A DNA stretch of 64,000 bases from Chrysomallon squamiferum (GCA_012295275.1 CM022672.1:24637930-24701929), one strand, 5' to 3'. Shown: positions 39,009-52,315, numbered from the stretch's first letter. Notes: generated from the letters alone by a model not told the origin. A program made the numbers and translations.

Positions 39009-39040
<32 letters not shown>

Positions 39041-39166
39041 TAATAATGAAAAAAATAAATAAATAAAAATAATACAAATGTCGATAATATAATGAAACTG
39101 TAGAAATTTATTGTTCGAAATTCATGAACTGATCTCGTCTTTTTAGAGTTAGAAAACCAAAACAAC

Positions 39167-39230
<64 letters not shown>

Positions 39231-42106
39231 CTAAATTACAACATTTACAAAAATAATCATTTAAATATTTCAGTAACTACAGATTTTTGTGATAAATTGA
39301 TCTGAAATATACACTTATTATTGTTGTGAAGAAAAAGATATTTTATTATTAATGGTGCTGCTACTGCTACTAATAAAATTGTATTAATTCCAAACAAAAA
39401 AAATGATCGACTCTGAACAACCTGTTTATTCTGCAAGAGTTATTGCCCTGAGCTCATTCTCCTTTGTTGTCACTGACAACAAATATGTCGGGTAAAGGTA
39501 GTCAGTCAAGATTATCGGGACGATCTAGCAAACCAGGAGCTCAGTTATCACCTTCTAAAGGCGATTCTAAGACAATGTCCCCAAAGAAACGAGTGACTGT
39601 GGTAGGACGTTTAAAACAGTGTGTAGAACGTCATGTTTTCAGATCTGTTTTTTAATCATTTTTTTGGTAGTACCATTTGGCATTTATTATAAAAACATAA
39701 ATAAACACAGTCATAACAATGTTGTTAATTTTCATATTATACTGAAAGCCTTTCTCTCACAGTAGAAAATTAAAGATATGAAAATTATTATTATAATAGT
39801 TTATTTATTCTAAATTTTAATTATAGCATTAAAATAACCTGCAAATGCAAAACGTTTCGTAAGAGTTTTCCCCCCATCTTGCGGAGCCTTTTGTAATTTT
39901 TCTTTAATACTGGAATTTTATTTCTTATTGAAAGATAAAATGCCTAATAAAAAAAGTACTATAAAATCTGCAGGCATAAGCCGATAATAACCATCAGAAA
40001 AGCTATACACACAAAACAAAATGCTTTATGAAAGAATAATAAACAGACGAATATATTTTATGACACCACAACATATTTTAATATTATTATTATGTATTGA
40101 ATATATATGACTTTTAAGATGGTAAAATATGGAAATATTGTTATTTACTTTTACCTTCACAAATTGAATGAATTACGCAACTGGAACACTGATGCTGTCA
40201 TTTTTAATTATTGAGATACAGCACTGTCTCTGACTTTCAGGTGTATCTCCATACAGATTATATAAAAGAAATTAGATGTAAATAGATTGAAACATGGAAC
40301 AAAAACTGAAAACAGAAGAAAAGTAACAGATGTTTAGATATGGTAGATATAGTTTTGTATTCAGAAAATATTATGGCAGCTGTCCTGTCTATGCATTGTA
40401 TATATTTTTGAATTTACATATGTTAAATAATTTTTGGTCCCTTTGTTTTGTAACTTCTCCAGGAAAATGAATCTGATACAAAAGAAGGAGCTCTGGCATT
40501 CAAAATCCTTTCCTTTGATCAGACCAGAGATTTGGAGTGTCTTGGTGTAGAGGAAATGCAAGTGTAAGACTTCTATCTGTTTATTAATTCACAAGCTGTT
40601 AATTGGAAATTTCTTTTATAATGTCATTTATATATTATATCTTTTTAAATTATATTTTACATAATCCAAAAGAAAAAAAAAAAAAAAAAAAAAAAAAAGT
40701 TCAGCAAAATACTTTTTTTGGTAGAATAAAATCTTTTTAAATTGTTGCAATGTTCTTAACAGATTTTCTATTTCAGAAAACTTTCAACTATATTCAAGCT
40801 GAAAAAACATTCATGCAATCTCAAAGAAGCCGCAGAGTTGGACTATTACACTGGTGCTTTATGGTGGGGTGCTGAGCAGGGTTTCAGGGGTCAAGAACTC
40901 TCAGGATTTTTTACTCTGGCATACACATTGTTTGCAAATGTCAAAGGTATCAGCAAATTATTCTAAATGTAAATTATTTTTTCAATATATTATTCCAGAC
41001 ATCAGTAAAGACTTCCTTTCAACTGCACATTTTTGAAAGAAGAAATTTATATGAAAATATTTTCACAAATAAAAATATTTAAAAAGGCACAATAAAAATT
41101 TAATATTAACTCTGGAAAAAACTTCATTAGTTATGAATATTTTCAAGAAAATACATACAATAACATACCATATTATGTTTGAGATGATTTTATGGTAAAA
41201 TTATTTGAAAGATGTATCTAATATTTTTCAGATGCAATTTCAGTGCTTGCCATTGGCACTATTTCCCTTAGATATGCCTCTGAATACATAGAATAATTCT
41301 AAAATGTTTTGTGAGATTGTGTGGAAACTATTATTTTGTAATTTTGCTACACAAATGTAATAAAAAATACAAAATATATATAATTCCATATAATTGAGGA
41401 TGTGGCATATTTGAAATAACCTTTATTAATATTATCAGTTGGTGTCTTGAAATAAATAAGTAAATTACATGGACATATATAAAGTATTTTTAGTAGATTT
41501 TTAAAAGATTTTTGATTATACAGGTTACTTTAATTGTAGGAAAACACTTGTCTTTAGTGGACAATCTGAAGGAATTAAAAAGGATGTTGATGGGAATAGG
41601 AATGGAGGGGCAGGTAGCATATTATGGAGGTCTAGAATTTTTTGACACCAAAAAAGCAAAAGCTATAACAGATTATCTCTATAGAAGGTGAGAAAAATAT
41701 AAAGCATTCAAATTTATTCTTTGAATGCAAATTACTGTTTACTAAATAGTTTATCTGAAATTCATTGTATGATAGTGCTATTGTATCCAAAGAAAGCTGA
41801 AAACAAAAATCTTTTTAAATACCATTAACCTTTAAAATTGGTTTAATTATGAACATGGCTGTTTAAAAATATCTTCCTTTTTTTTCAGCTTTTTTCAACA
41901 TTACAAACTTTATGAATATATGTTTTCACAATCCCAAGAAGAAGAAATTATTGGCACAGATGTAAGCATGTAACATAAAGCAGTACAAAAAATTTCAAAT
42001 TCTTTACTTTTTAAAATTATCCTTGCCACTATTATTATTAAGATATTAAAAATTCGATTATTGTTAGCAGTTTTCTTTTTGGTTGTTAGGGAAACTTGCA
42101 GTAAAC

Positions 42107-42146
<40 letters not shown>

Positions 42147-43180
42147 AAAAAATAGAAAAAAGAATCATACTGTAAATTATTATAAAAATTATTCCTGTTG
42201 CTTAATGGTAATAAAATATAACATAAATGAGTCATAGCATGGTTTATAACTTTCATAAATGTAATAATAAATTAAAACATTCTACAAAGTCTTTTGCAAA
42301 AAGATTATTATCCTGAGCTGGATCAAAGTATTAGCCCTTAATCTGAATAAGTTGCAACAAATATCTAGAATTAATTTCATATTACGATTTTTTGATAAAC
42401 AAGCCATTAATTTAGCTACTTGCATTACTGAAAATATTTATTAAATTTTGCTAGGTGGATATAGAGACTGCACCAGCAGCTGACATACCTTTTCCACCAC
42501 CTTTGGATGAAGGATTTTCTGAAGACTTGTATTTGACATATATTGCCAAACCAGAAACTGAAGTTACTGAAGAAGTAAGCAGTTTATGTATCTTGTGTCA
42601 TGTCAGAGACTTTACAAATGTAACACTGTTTTGAAGTAAAATGGGTTCATGCTGTCATATATATCAGATTTGATCATTCTAGTTCTAGTTCACTGATACT
42701 GTTTCAGGTTGTTGAAGAACAAGAAGAAAAAGAAAAAATTGATGATGAGACTGCAGAAAACATATTAGCTCAGCTTACACCAGAAGATGTGAAAGAAATC
42801 ATAGAAAGTGTGGCAGCTGAAATGCTTGTTCCTCTTCAGGTATTAAAAATTTTAATTTTTTATACATCCAATTTTATCGGTATTATTTTAATACTTGTAT
42901 TACTGCATCCACTTATAGCCTGCTTTAAAGTCTCTCCAAAAGAAATACTATTATTACAGCACTTATTCTGTTTAATGAAAATGCTTAATAATATTTTTCA
43001 GATTAAAAATCAGCATTTAATTCACACTGAGGATCTACTATGAATAGTCATATATTTCATTTCGTTTAGTGTAATCTTTTTTGTTGTTGTATTTTTCAGT
43101 CTGAAGTTGCAGCAAAATTAAGAGAAAAAGAAACCATTCTGATAGCTCGAATAAATAGAATACACAGAGTTGCATCATAA
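37271..43180 (+). CDS. CABCOCO1: CLAMP-domain ciliary protein, CABCOCO1 (C10orf107)-like
   Basis: Probable cilium/flagellum-associated protein. Common exons: 40463-40563, 40777-40946, 41540-41687, 41889-41961, 42455-42574, 42708-42839, 43100-43180 (TAA 43178-43180), all in phase. Two N-terminal options exist: 37271-37291 plus 38190-38213 (289 residues in total) or 39485-39601 (313 residues). The core contains KEAAELDYYTGALWWGAEQ, then LSLVDNLKELKRMLMGIGM, ITDYLYRSFFQHYKLYEYMF and IGTDVDIETAPAADIPFPPP, a pattern I associate with the CLAMP/C1a-32 central-pair family. An acidic, Glu-rich stretch and a short helical C-terminus follow. The exon structure is convincing; the family name is from memory and less certain. 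Tail-to-tail with GATD3. Confidence 0.65.
38451..38499 (+). repeat. (AAT)n microsatellite
   Basis: About 16 AAT units in the CABCOCO1-like first intron region. Confidence 0.95.
38991..39226 (+). repeat. Compound simple repeat: poly-A, (TAA)n, (CA)n
   Basis: A run of about 20 A (38991-39010), TAA units to about 39036, then after about 130 bases a CA array from about 39168 to 39226 (close to 30 units). Confidence 0.95.
39485..39601 (+). CDS. CABCOCO1-like alternative first exon (downstream)
   Basis: ATG at 39485-39487 starts 39 codons of Ser/Lys/Arg/Gly-rich sequence (MSGKGSQSRLSGRSSKPGAQ..., ending KKRVTV) with a GTAGGA donor in phase 0 leading to 40463. In-frame upstream translation meets TGA at 39449-39451. 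The composition resembles a disordered basic tail. Confidence 0.65.
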
Positions 43181-44930
43181 AATGTGTTTCACGGTAGGAT
43201 AATCAGTTTACAAAGACTATTGTAAATTAAAATTAAAAGTTATCAGATTCTTTTAAAATCTGTGGTGTACAGTCATATTTATGTACATTTCAAAAGCTGA
43301 AGTAAAATTAATATAATCCCAGCAAACAAATAGAAATAAAATAAAAATAAAAATAAGAACATTTCTTTATGACAGTGTAAGGTGAAAATTAATGGAACGA
43401 AACTGTTTTCATGTGCAGTTAACATACAAATGACTTTTTCACAAAACAATATAAATAGGAGTTTGGGTTAAATATAAAGCTTATATCAATGCATATTGAT
43501 AATTTTATATACGATATAGATGATGGTACAGAATTAATTAATTATAGTATTCCAGCAAAAATAAAGTTACATTATATTTATGTAAAAAACATTTCTACTT
43601 ACAATCTTGCACATGTGATTCACACCCACTGAGTTATCAGAAATTTAAAATAATCATCTTTGTATTTTAAAGTTAACATTCTGCAGTGTAAGTTAATTTT
43701 ATGTTTCTTGTTACATATCAACGTATTTTCACATATACAGATGCAAGTCTTCCAGAAATCTTGGTACCAAAGACTTGCCAAATTGTCTCAAAAGCACTAT
43801 GTACTATGAGAAACTTAAATTAACTAAATGTGGAAATCTAACTAGATTAATATAGATGGTTCACATTTATTAATACAGGCTTCGTTGATAAAATCAGATT
43901 ATGCCCAGTCTTAATTTTATCTGGTCTAAAACAGGTTCCATTCCATTGATTGAAAATGGATTGTAACCTATTTTGATTTTTAATTTTGTTACTATGTGAA
44001 TAATTCCTTTTTCAATCATTACATTTAAACAATGTCCTTCAAATATAATTTTGTTTCATTGGATAATGATAAATTCATTTAAAGATGCAATCACATCTTT
44101 TGTTATAAATATTTGTAAACTTGTTACATTTTCCTTTTCCATGATTAATTATGTATCTTCAACTTGTTTCATTGTATATTTACATTATTTATTAAACATT
44201 AAACTTCATTTGTTATTGACTTGTATTCTGTTTTGTAAAGCAAGAACATTTTTCTTTGAAATGTCTGTGTAATCACAACCAATACAGAGATAACTAATTA
44301 CTGCCAGTGTAGTATTTGTTCATGCTTTGAGTGAAGAGTCAGACAAATTTATAATGCAAAATAATGATAAAAATGTATTTCTAATGTTTAATTTTCCCCT
44401 GATTACCACAGTACAGAAAATGCATAATCTTTAAATTACTCCTTCATCTTTTTTTACAAGAATTGTTCTGCATTAAAAATAAAAGTTTTATCACACTTTT
44501 ATACACATTAATCACATCACTAATTACAACTAATAGCGTTCTTGTGCACTGCAAAAAAAAGTATTATTTTAATATCAAAAGTATATATAATGATTTTTCA
44601 CATTTTAAATTAAATAAAACAAAGAAACATTCAAATTTGTATCTGTTTATTTTGATGACATAAGCTTAGGGACAAAAGCTGAATTTGGAACAGTAACCTG
44701 AAACACTGTAATAGCACTCTGATCTGACAGACTCATTAATTTAAACTGTGATTTAGCTATGAAGGCAGAGCAACAAAAACCAATTTGTATTAATGTTTAA
44801 TGTAACTACACTATCTATAACTGGAATATTGGAATACAATGTAACGTATAAAATTGTGTCTACCAGCACCATGTTATCTGCAAATGTTTTTAGCACTTTA
44901 TGAAGTGATCAGACTTATTTTTGTGATCAC
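43181..44930. other. Convergent intergenic region, CABCOCO1-like / GATD3
   Basis: Contains both 3' UTRs. A plus-strand AATAAA at 43335-43340 could end the CABCOCO1-like transcript. A minus-strand signal (TTTATT on plus) at 44646-44651 would end GATD3 about 280 nt after its stop. No coding exon was found between. Confidence 0.5.
44646..44651 (-). terminator. Possible GATD3 polyadenylation signal
   Basis: AATAAA on the minus strand, the first such hexamer after the GATD3 stop (about 280 nt). Weak evidence in AT-rich DNA. Confidence 0.35.
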
Positions 44931-47900
44931 TTATTTTTTTATCTGTTTAATTACATCTGTAACCATTTTCCCAATACCATCAAATATTTCATGAAGTGCT
45001 GCCTCACACATGAAAGCTGCTGTTGTAACAATGTTATTCTTCTTATCTATGTGGCTTTCCTAAGTAATGTTAAGGAATGGAAACCAATATGAAGAATGTT
45101 AAATTTTATCAACTTGCAAATTTATAAAGATTATTCATTCTGGTTCCTTTGGTAAATCACATGTTTAAAAAAAAAAAAAAATTGGAAGAAGAATAAAGAA
45201 ATAAAATAATAATAATAATAATAAATCAAATATTAAAACAAAAACAAAAACAAATTTTTTGTTAGAAAATATTAAAATTTAACAGCAGATGGTGAAAAAA
45301 ACCCAACAACAAACTTCCACAGTTCTGTTGTCCTGTAAATAGATTTTTTAAAGGATACGTTCACTTTTGTTCCTATGTGTTTGCTTCCCATGGACTGAAT
45401 AGCCTTAGCAGCTTCTTGTCCATCAGCCCCCACAGTGACCTCTGACCCCTGTATTACTTTGGCAGCCAGAACAGGGGAAATACAGCAAAGACTAGAAAAT
45501 ATAAAGTTTATTTTGTCTCTATAATTTTCAATTCATATTTTTTATTTTTTTTTTTATTCATTTGTTTTGTAATAAACATGTTAGGAAACCATAACATTTT
45601 TAAACATTTATTGGGTAGGTGACAAAACAATTACATTAAAGCAACTAAACATATTACTATATACTGATGTGTATTATACCAACATAAAAATATTAATTAC
45701 AGATGAAAAAAACTACAAACCCAATTGGTTTGCCAGCTCCATGAAAATCTTTCAAAACTCTTTGTACATCTTCATTTACTTTCATAGATGCACCATCAAC
45801 AGCAAAAGTTGATCTGAAATTATACACAGCAATTTTAAACTTACCAAATGATATGGTATTTTCATTACTGGAGTAAGTTGTAGCAGATTTCCAGAATTAA
45901 ATATAAATTAGTGATGGTTACAGATGTATACATAGTAATATGTCATGCTGAAACAGTAACATGAAAAATATTAAAATATGACTGTTTGCAGTATTTGGAA
46001 ATGTCCAGTTTTATCAATTTGGCTGAATGTGAAATTCTTAAAGAAGTATTATCTAAAAAAAGTTACCCTTCATTTTCTTCCCAACATCCACTATGCTTTA
46101 AAAAAAATTAATAAAACACTTTTAAAAACCACAAAAATAAATATATAAATTTAAAAACTGAACTGAAAACCTAAAGACCTAAAAAATGATGCCACTAGTG
46201 AACTCACAGATTCTTGGCTGCACCAAAACCTCCAGGAAAGATGACAGCATCAAAGTCATTAGCCTTTAATTTGGAAAGTGCAGAAATATTTCCTCTGGCA
46301 ATTCTTGCTGATTCCACCAAAACATTCCTTAAAGAATTGAAATACTCTGTCTTTTTCAGATATCCACAATTACCATAAGGATGGTGTGTAAAAATAAACC
46401 AGATTAATATATTATATTAATGTTACTTAAAATTTTATATATCATTTTTTGTTATAAGTTATTGCTTTTTCAAAGCTTATTTATAATTAATCTTTAAGTT
46501 ATTCAAATAATTATTTTTATTTCTTTCATCAAGTATTAAATATAAAAACCTGTTTGGCTCCATTGGTTTTCCTTTTATGTGATCAATTGCATGCATTTGG
46601 TTAATATCTGGTGCAAACATGGACACATTAGCTCCATTTCGACTTAAATGGACCAAAATTCTAAAGAAAAGAAAATAGCACAGTGTTAGTTATGCTATCA
46701 GAATAACACATTAATTATCTTGTACAAACATAAATTTGGTGGCATAAACAATTAAATAATGATTAGTTAGACTTAGAATGACAATATAATTAAGATAGCT
46801 GACATTTTCTTACAATTATGCAATGAATTCATCATGTTGTCAAGTCAATCTTTGTACTAAAGTGATAAACAGTAAATTAATAAAAAGTAAAATCTCTGAT
46901 TCCATGCATTCTTAAAAGCCTATTTTTATTGTTAAATTGTAAAAGAGCAGAGTAACTTGGCAGAAACATAAATATATATTGGTCTTTTACATGTATCATT
47001 AAGACATTGTTATTCTTATTGATATATTTATTATATAATCACTCCTGCTTATATGTTACATCTTCAAACTACAGATAATTCACCTATTTTTATGTAAAAG
47101 ATAATAAAAAAAAATAGTTTAAAGACTGTTAACAAATAAATAAATAAATAAAATTTAAAAAAAAAAGAAATAATTAAATTTTTTAAAAATTCATATTTTT
47201 GGTTAAAGTAATGAAAATTCTAGTAAATAAATGCTCACGCTGAAGCTTCATGAATTTCACTTCCATCATAAAGACCACAACCAGATAAAACCTGGAATAA
47301 TACATTAGTATGATTTTCATTTAATAAAACTTTACAATGGAAATAATAATCACTACTTTTTAAACATGAACTTTGTCTTTATTCAAGACAAATATGCATT
47401 ATTACAGCATTTGAAATGAAAAAAATAGTCAAGACATTCTTACAAAGGCTGCTTTAATTCAAGGATATTGAAAAAAAAAAAAAATTGTAACACAAAAACA
47501 TGATCATAATTAGTACGGTAATATTGAAAAACAAATAACAATAATAATAATAAAATAAATATTATTATTATTGAAAAGCAAAACCTCCACATATCACTAA
47601 AGCAATTAATGGCAACAATAAAATTGTACATGACGACATAGATCCGGTTTAGTTATACATAAGGCACACCTTAAAAGAGTCTTCGAACTGTTGTACTAAG
47701 TCCACTGAATCACAGTGAATGGTGTTTATTTTTGTTTACAAACGAATGTATTCTTAAAACATGTTATTTACTTCTTAAATGCTAGTTAATGGAATTCTGT
47801 TTATTATGTTCCACAATGTTTGTTAATTCGAAAATACATGAACTTCGTATTTATTTCCGGGTATATTTTTCAATCTATGTTTTTTTTCCGGTGTACAGGT

Positions 47901-48329
47901 AGTGAGATGTACGCATCTCGATTGTTTATATATCAGTTATCATGTATATATACATTTAATTTACAAAATATGCAAGAGCATACGAAACGTACTCGTCCAT
48001 TGTAATTTCTTTAAATAATATACACTTTCGATTTGCCTATTGTTATTTACTACCTGTTTACCTAAACATTTCTAGAATACAATTACTAAAATTACTTTAA
48101 CATTCAATGAATCAGGAAAATCTAAATCAGTAAATGTATTCAATGACTTATTCAGAATGAGTCCAACCCTAAATATCACGCAATGTCAAGTATAAAAACA
48201 ACTAAATTTACAATAACACTTTACCACAGCAACTTTCGCCGACATAGCACCGGATAAATGTATCCCTTGCTTCGTTATACTGCAGAATACAGATGGGTGA
48301 GTAAGCGTAAACAATTTTGGATACAACAT
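44931..48329 (-). CDS. GATD3: GATD3 / ES1 (C21orf33-type) DJ-1/PfpI-fold mitochondrial protein
   Basis: Mitochondrial member of the class 1 glutamine-amidotransferase-like (DJ-1/PfpI/ElbB) family, linked in the literature to deglycase-like activity. Exons: 48225-48329, 47239-47291, 46550-46660, 46208-46327, 45721-45813, 45359-45491, 44931-45059: 744 nt, 247 residues, phases consistent. Motifs: [76 protein letters not shown] (nucleophile-elbow Cys pair), and [20 protein letters not shown] near the end. I chose the upstream ATG (48329) over the one at 48245: the additional 28 residues ([20 protein letters not shown]...) lack acidic residues and look like a mitochondrial presequence, as in vertebrates. 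The loop after VTVGADGQE is about eight residues shorter than in the human protein. Two donors are GTTT-type. Confidence 0.93.
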
Positions 48330-49053
48330 TCGTTCCGGGATGCAAAATTGTTTTCAACGTAAAAGTCGAGTTATCTCCCTATTATGCTTCAAGTCGGAGA
48401 AGAGCGTATTCGGGCGTTCTTTGTCAATTAGTTATATATATTTTAATTAATTAACCATTAATATTTCTTTTTTCTTCTAATTCTCTCCCCCTCTTTTTTT
48501 TTTTTTTTTTTTTTAGTATTATATTTTTAAACCAAAATTCAATTATTTAATTTTTTATTTTTTATTTTTATTTTTTAGCTATTTCAGTTTATCACACTAA
48601 AATCGTATTCAGTATCGAGAAAAAGGTATGGAAATTGTTGCTAAGAAATTTCCAGATATAGCCTTATTTGTTATTTTAAGGACCCGATTGTTGTTACACA
48701 TTATATTACGTGGAGAAATGATGTCAAATTTGAGAAAGGTTTATAATCTTTACACACACACACAAATATTATTAAATAAACAAAAAAATTTGCCATGACA
48801 TTAAACACATTAAATGGCAAGAATTAACAAAACTCCTGAATGAATAATTCGCATATATTAGATTATGACTAAGGTGCTTGAAATAATAAAAAAAAAGGTA
48901 AGGAAGGTGAAATTATCTTGCATAAAATTAAAAAAAACAAAACAACAAATATATAAAAAATAAAACATTTATAAGAGAATCATTTATTATTTTCCAAAAA
49001 GAAACATAAGAAGAAATGTAGTTATATAAAATTTCAAAATGTACACATATATA

Positions 49054-49121
<68 letters not shown>

Positions 49122-49597
49122 GATGATACATAATACAGTATCAATAAAGACAAAAATAAATGTAACAAACTGGGATATAACTCAAGTTTTAATCTACATT
49201 ATACATTTATTTTTAAAAAATATTTATATTGTCACTTAATTTAAACACAGTACAATTAAACAAAACTAAAATGTCAAAAAGCTGTATTATAAACTTTATC
49301 TTGTTTAATTACTAATTCATCACTATAATGAAAAACAGTTACTGAAAGAAAATAAAATTTCTGATGTGTTTAATGTAATAGATGCTCAAGTTTTGTTATA
49401 AAAATAATTTCAAGCTCTCTTAAAATACAGAATGTTTTAACTTGGTTACTGATATGTAAATAAATTTTTCTATCAGGGCATGGTCATTGGCCATATCCTA
49501 CCTTATTAAAATGAGTACAAATTATGAAATTTATGAAACAAAAATATAGAACAATTAGAATATTAAACACATGCTGGAGTAAATCAACTTTTTCTGT
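48330..49597 (-). other. GATD3 upstream DNA and PGLS 3' UTR
   Basis: No coding exon seen. A GGGAGATAACTCG motif (minus strand) lies at about 48369-48381, close to the GATD3 promoter. A long T tract occurs at 48494-48515, an AAAT run at about 49056-49085 and an AT array at 49085-49118. Confidence 0.45.
49085..49118 (+). repeat. (AT)n microsatellite next to (AAAT)n
   Basis: About 17 AT dinucleotides following seven or so ATAA units. Confidence 0.95.
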
Positions 49598-51338
49598 TCA
49601 CACTTTTAATAATTTTTCATAAGCACACTTGCGTATTATTATTATTTTATTCAATTTTAAATGAGCTAAGGATTGGTTTGACAAGTGACTGGCTGCAGCT
49701 TTGTCAAGGAACCAAATCAATTCTCCATTAGCAGGGTGCACCATTGCAGCAGGTAACAGATCTCCACCTTCTGGTTCCAACACCTTCTGCATGGAGGAAA
49801 AATAGAAATATTTCTAATTAATGAGAAGCTCAGAAACATTTAGGATAAGACATTTTAAAATTTAATTGTTAGACATTAAGTAAAGAGAGATCTTGAAAGG
49901 ATCAATAAACAATACTCGCTTAATCCTACCATATAAACAAAGGTGAAAACAAAACACACTAAATGATGTCAACTTAAGATCTTATATTTTTTGGTAAAAT
50001 TAATCTTTGTAATTTATTCTAATAGAAAAACAAAAAGAGTAAAAAAACCCAACAAAAACAACATATTACAAAAGAGTTTATATGAAATAAAGACAATATT
50101 TTAAAGACTATATTAACCTTAACTATGTCTGCTTTCCCTGCCCCACATGAAGCAAATACAGCACACAAACAATTATTTATTGTTGGTAAAGTCAGTGTGA
50201 CACGACAAGGTGGTGGTTTCGGAGAATCTTTTATGGCAACAACAATTTTCTCTTTCTCCTGAAAAATATATTTCAGATTAAAGAAAAGTTTCCAACTAGG
50301 TTGGAAATATATTATTCCTATTTTTTGATAAAATTATAGAAGCATTCTAAGGAGTACTGTAGAGGGTAGTAAAAATTTAGTAATATGTTTGATACATAAC
50401 AATTATAAAAATGTAAGTTACAATTAAGTATAGAATTACAAATAATAATTAATCTGCTGGTCACTGTCCCTCCCTGCATAAGTGACAGAATATGATAAAA
50501 ATATCACAAAAATGTATTTCAAAGATTACATTTTGAATAAAACTATTTATATTGTACAAAGTGTAAAAAATGCTATTAAAAGAACCTTTCATGTTAATCA
50601 TAAATAATGGATATAACTCATTATATAAAACATTTTGCACTTAATTTATTGAAACCCGAAAAGCTCTTTAATAAACAATGCAAAATGATGTATGATTACA
50701 TAAAGGTTTCTTTCCGGTTTAAATTTGTAACAAAAGCATTCATAAATGGCCATCAAAATGTTTAGTGTGTGTGTGTTGTGTGTATGTGTGTATGGGTGTG
50801 CGTGCGCATTGTGTTTAAATAACTGTACCTGTAAGAGATTATGGCCTGGAAATAAGGAACAAGTATGTCCATCAGGCCCCATACCCAACAGTAAGACGTC
50901 AAATTTGGGAATGTTACCCATCAGTGATGATATCTTTTTACTGTATTCAGTTGCTGCTTCTTCAACTATAAAGAAAAATATTCAGTATTCCAAGAAACAT
51001 CATCGTTTTGTACTTTTTAATTAGTTAACTTATAAATTCATATATGGAAAAGAAAGAAAAAAAAACATGTACAAAGATGTTATTTCTAACAGTTTAGTTA
51101 GTGATTTTCTGGGAATAGATAATAAGTCTGAATGATAATAGTACATTATCAAAGTACATATATCAAAGAAGTCTTGATACTAATGATATGAATGCCAATA
51201 TACTGTCCTAATTAAAAAAGATAAATAAATGAATAAATAAATAAATACAAAACTAATACATACATCACTAAGCTGGTGTTTGGGAACATTTTATCTGATC
51301 TTGTAAATGCAAATTAACAAGAATTAATTATTATTTTA

Positions 51339-51383
<45 letters not shown>

Positions 51384-52063
51384 GTTATTATTATTATTAA
51401 TTTATTTATTTATTTATTTTTGGCATTTATTTTCACAGGTAAAAGTATATAATATATCTCACCTGAAATGTCAGGATTGATGGGAAATATGTTATCATTT
51501 GGTAATGGAACTTTATTCATTAAATTTTGTTTGTAAAAGGAAAAGGTGCATTCTGGATCATTGAATGGTACGTGTCGTTCATCACAGAAAAAAATAAACC
51601 ATTTGTTCCAGTTGGTTTTGAGAGATGGTAAACCTTGACACAGGAACTTGGCGACGCTTCCACCTATTGAGCACATCACAAGTATTAATGCAGGAACATG
51701 TCAAAAAAAGAAGAAAAAAAAAAAAAAAACCACCAAAAAAAACAAATTAATAATAATATATAAATTTAAAAAAAAAAAAAAAAAAAAAAATAAATAAAAG
51801 AAAAAATAATAATAACAGTTCAAACATATTATAAAACTGATTAATTATTAATTAATTTTATTAACACATTCTTTTCATTATTAAGACAATAATAAGCCTG
51901 AAATGTTACTAATTTATTATTATTATAATTATCTCACCCGAAACACCAACGTAGAATGCTCCATTTCTTTTATGGCGTCATTTGCTTTTTCGACGACAAA
52001 ATTACATAATTCTGAAGATACAGCGACATCCGAATCGAATACGCGAATTTTACGGGCCGACAT
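49598..52063 (-). CDS. PGLS: 6-phosphogluconolactonase
   Basis: Hydrolyses 6-phosphoglucono-delta-lactone to 6-phosphogluconate, step two of the oxidative pentose-phosphate pathway, in the cytosol. Exons: 51938-52063, 51463-51663, 50829-50965, 50118-50258, 49598-49786 (TGA 49598-49600). Motifs: [20 protein letters not shown] (first conserved block), [30 protein letters not shown] (catalytic block with the His), [15 protein letters not shown] and [15 protein letters not shown]. Start chosen at the ATG giving [11 protein letters not shown]. Oddity: the exons sum to 794 nt, not a multiple of three. Exon 1 ends in phase 0 but exon 2 begins with two bases of a Gly codon, and the family segment around V-G-x-S-G is missing; a 13-nt microexon would repair both. 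Predicted length would then be 268, close to the human 258. A duplicated part of exon 2 lies upstream at 52315-52483. Head-to-head with CDC73. Confidence 0.93.
51340..51420 (+). repeat. (ATT)n and (TTTA)n simple repeat in PGLS intron
   Basis: ATT units from about 51340 to 51400 merge into TTTA units ending next to the PGLS exon 2 duplication boundary at 51422. Confidence 0.9.
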
Positions 52064-52274
52064 TTTAGATGTATTCTTTGTTGTTATTTCCGCATTCTAT
52101 TCGGATTCGTAAATGCGCACCTGCCTATGTCTACAAAGACGACAGTAATTTATTCAAATTTTATTTTTGAACTTTCCCTTAGAAGGAATCGTAGAAACGA
52201 AATCATTGTTAAAATAAATCAATTACTTATTCATGTTATTGTGATGTCATATTTATAATTTATATTATTATTAT

Positions 52275-52315
<41 letters not shown>

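Noticed and set aside
39009-39225. Minus-strand ORF of VCVC and Y/F runs
   Set aside because: Translation of CA, TAA and poly-A simple repeats.
47440-47631. Minus-strand ORF of I/L/F runs in GATD3 intron
   Set aside because: Homopolymer-rich, between two well-defined GATD3 exons, no motif.
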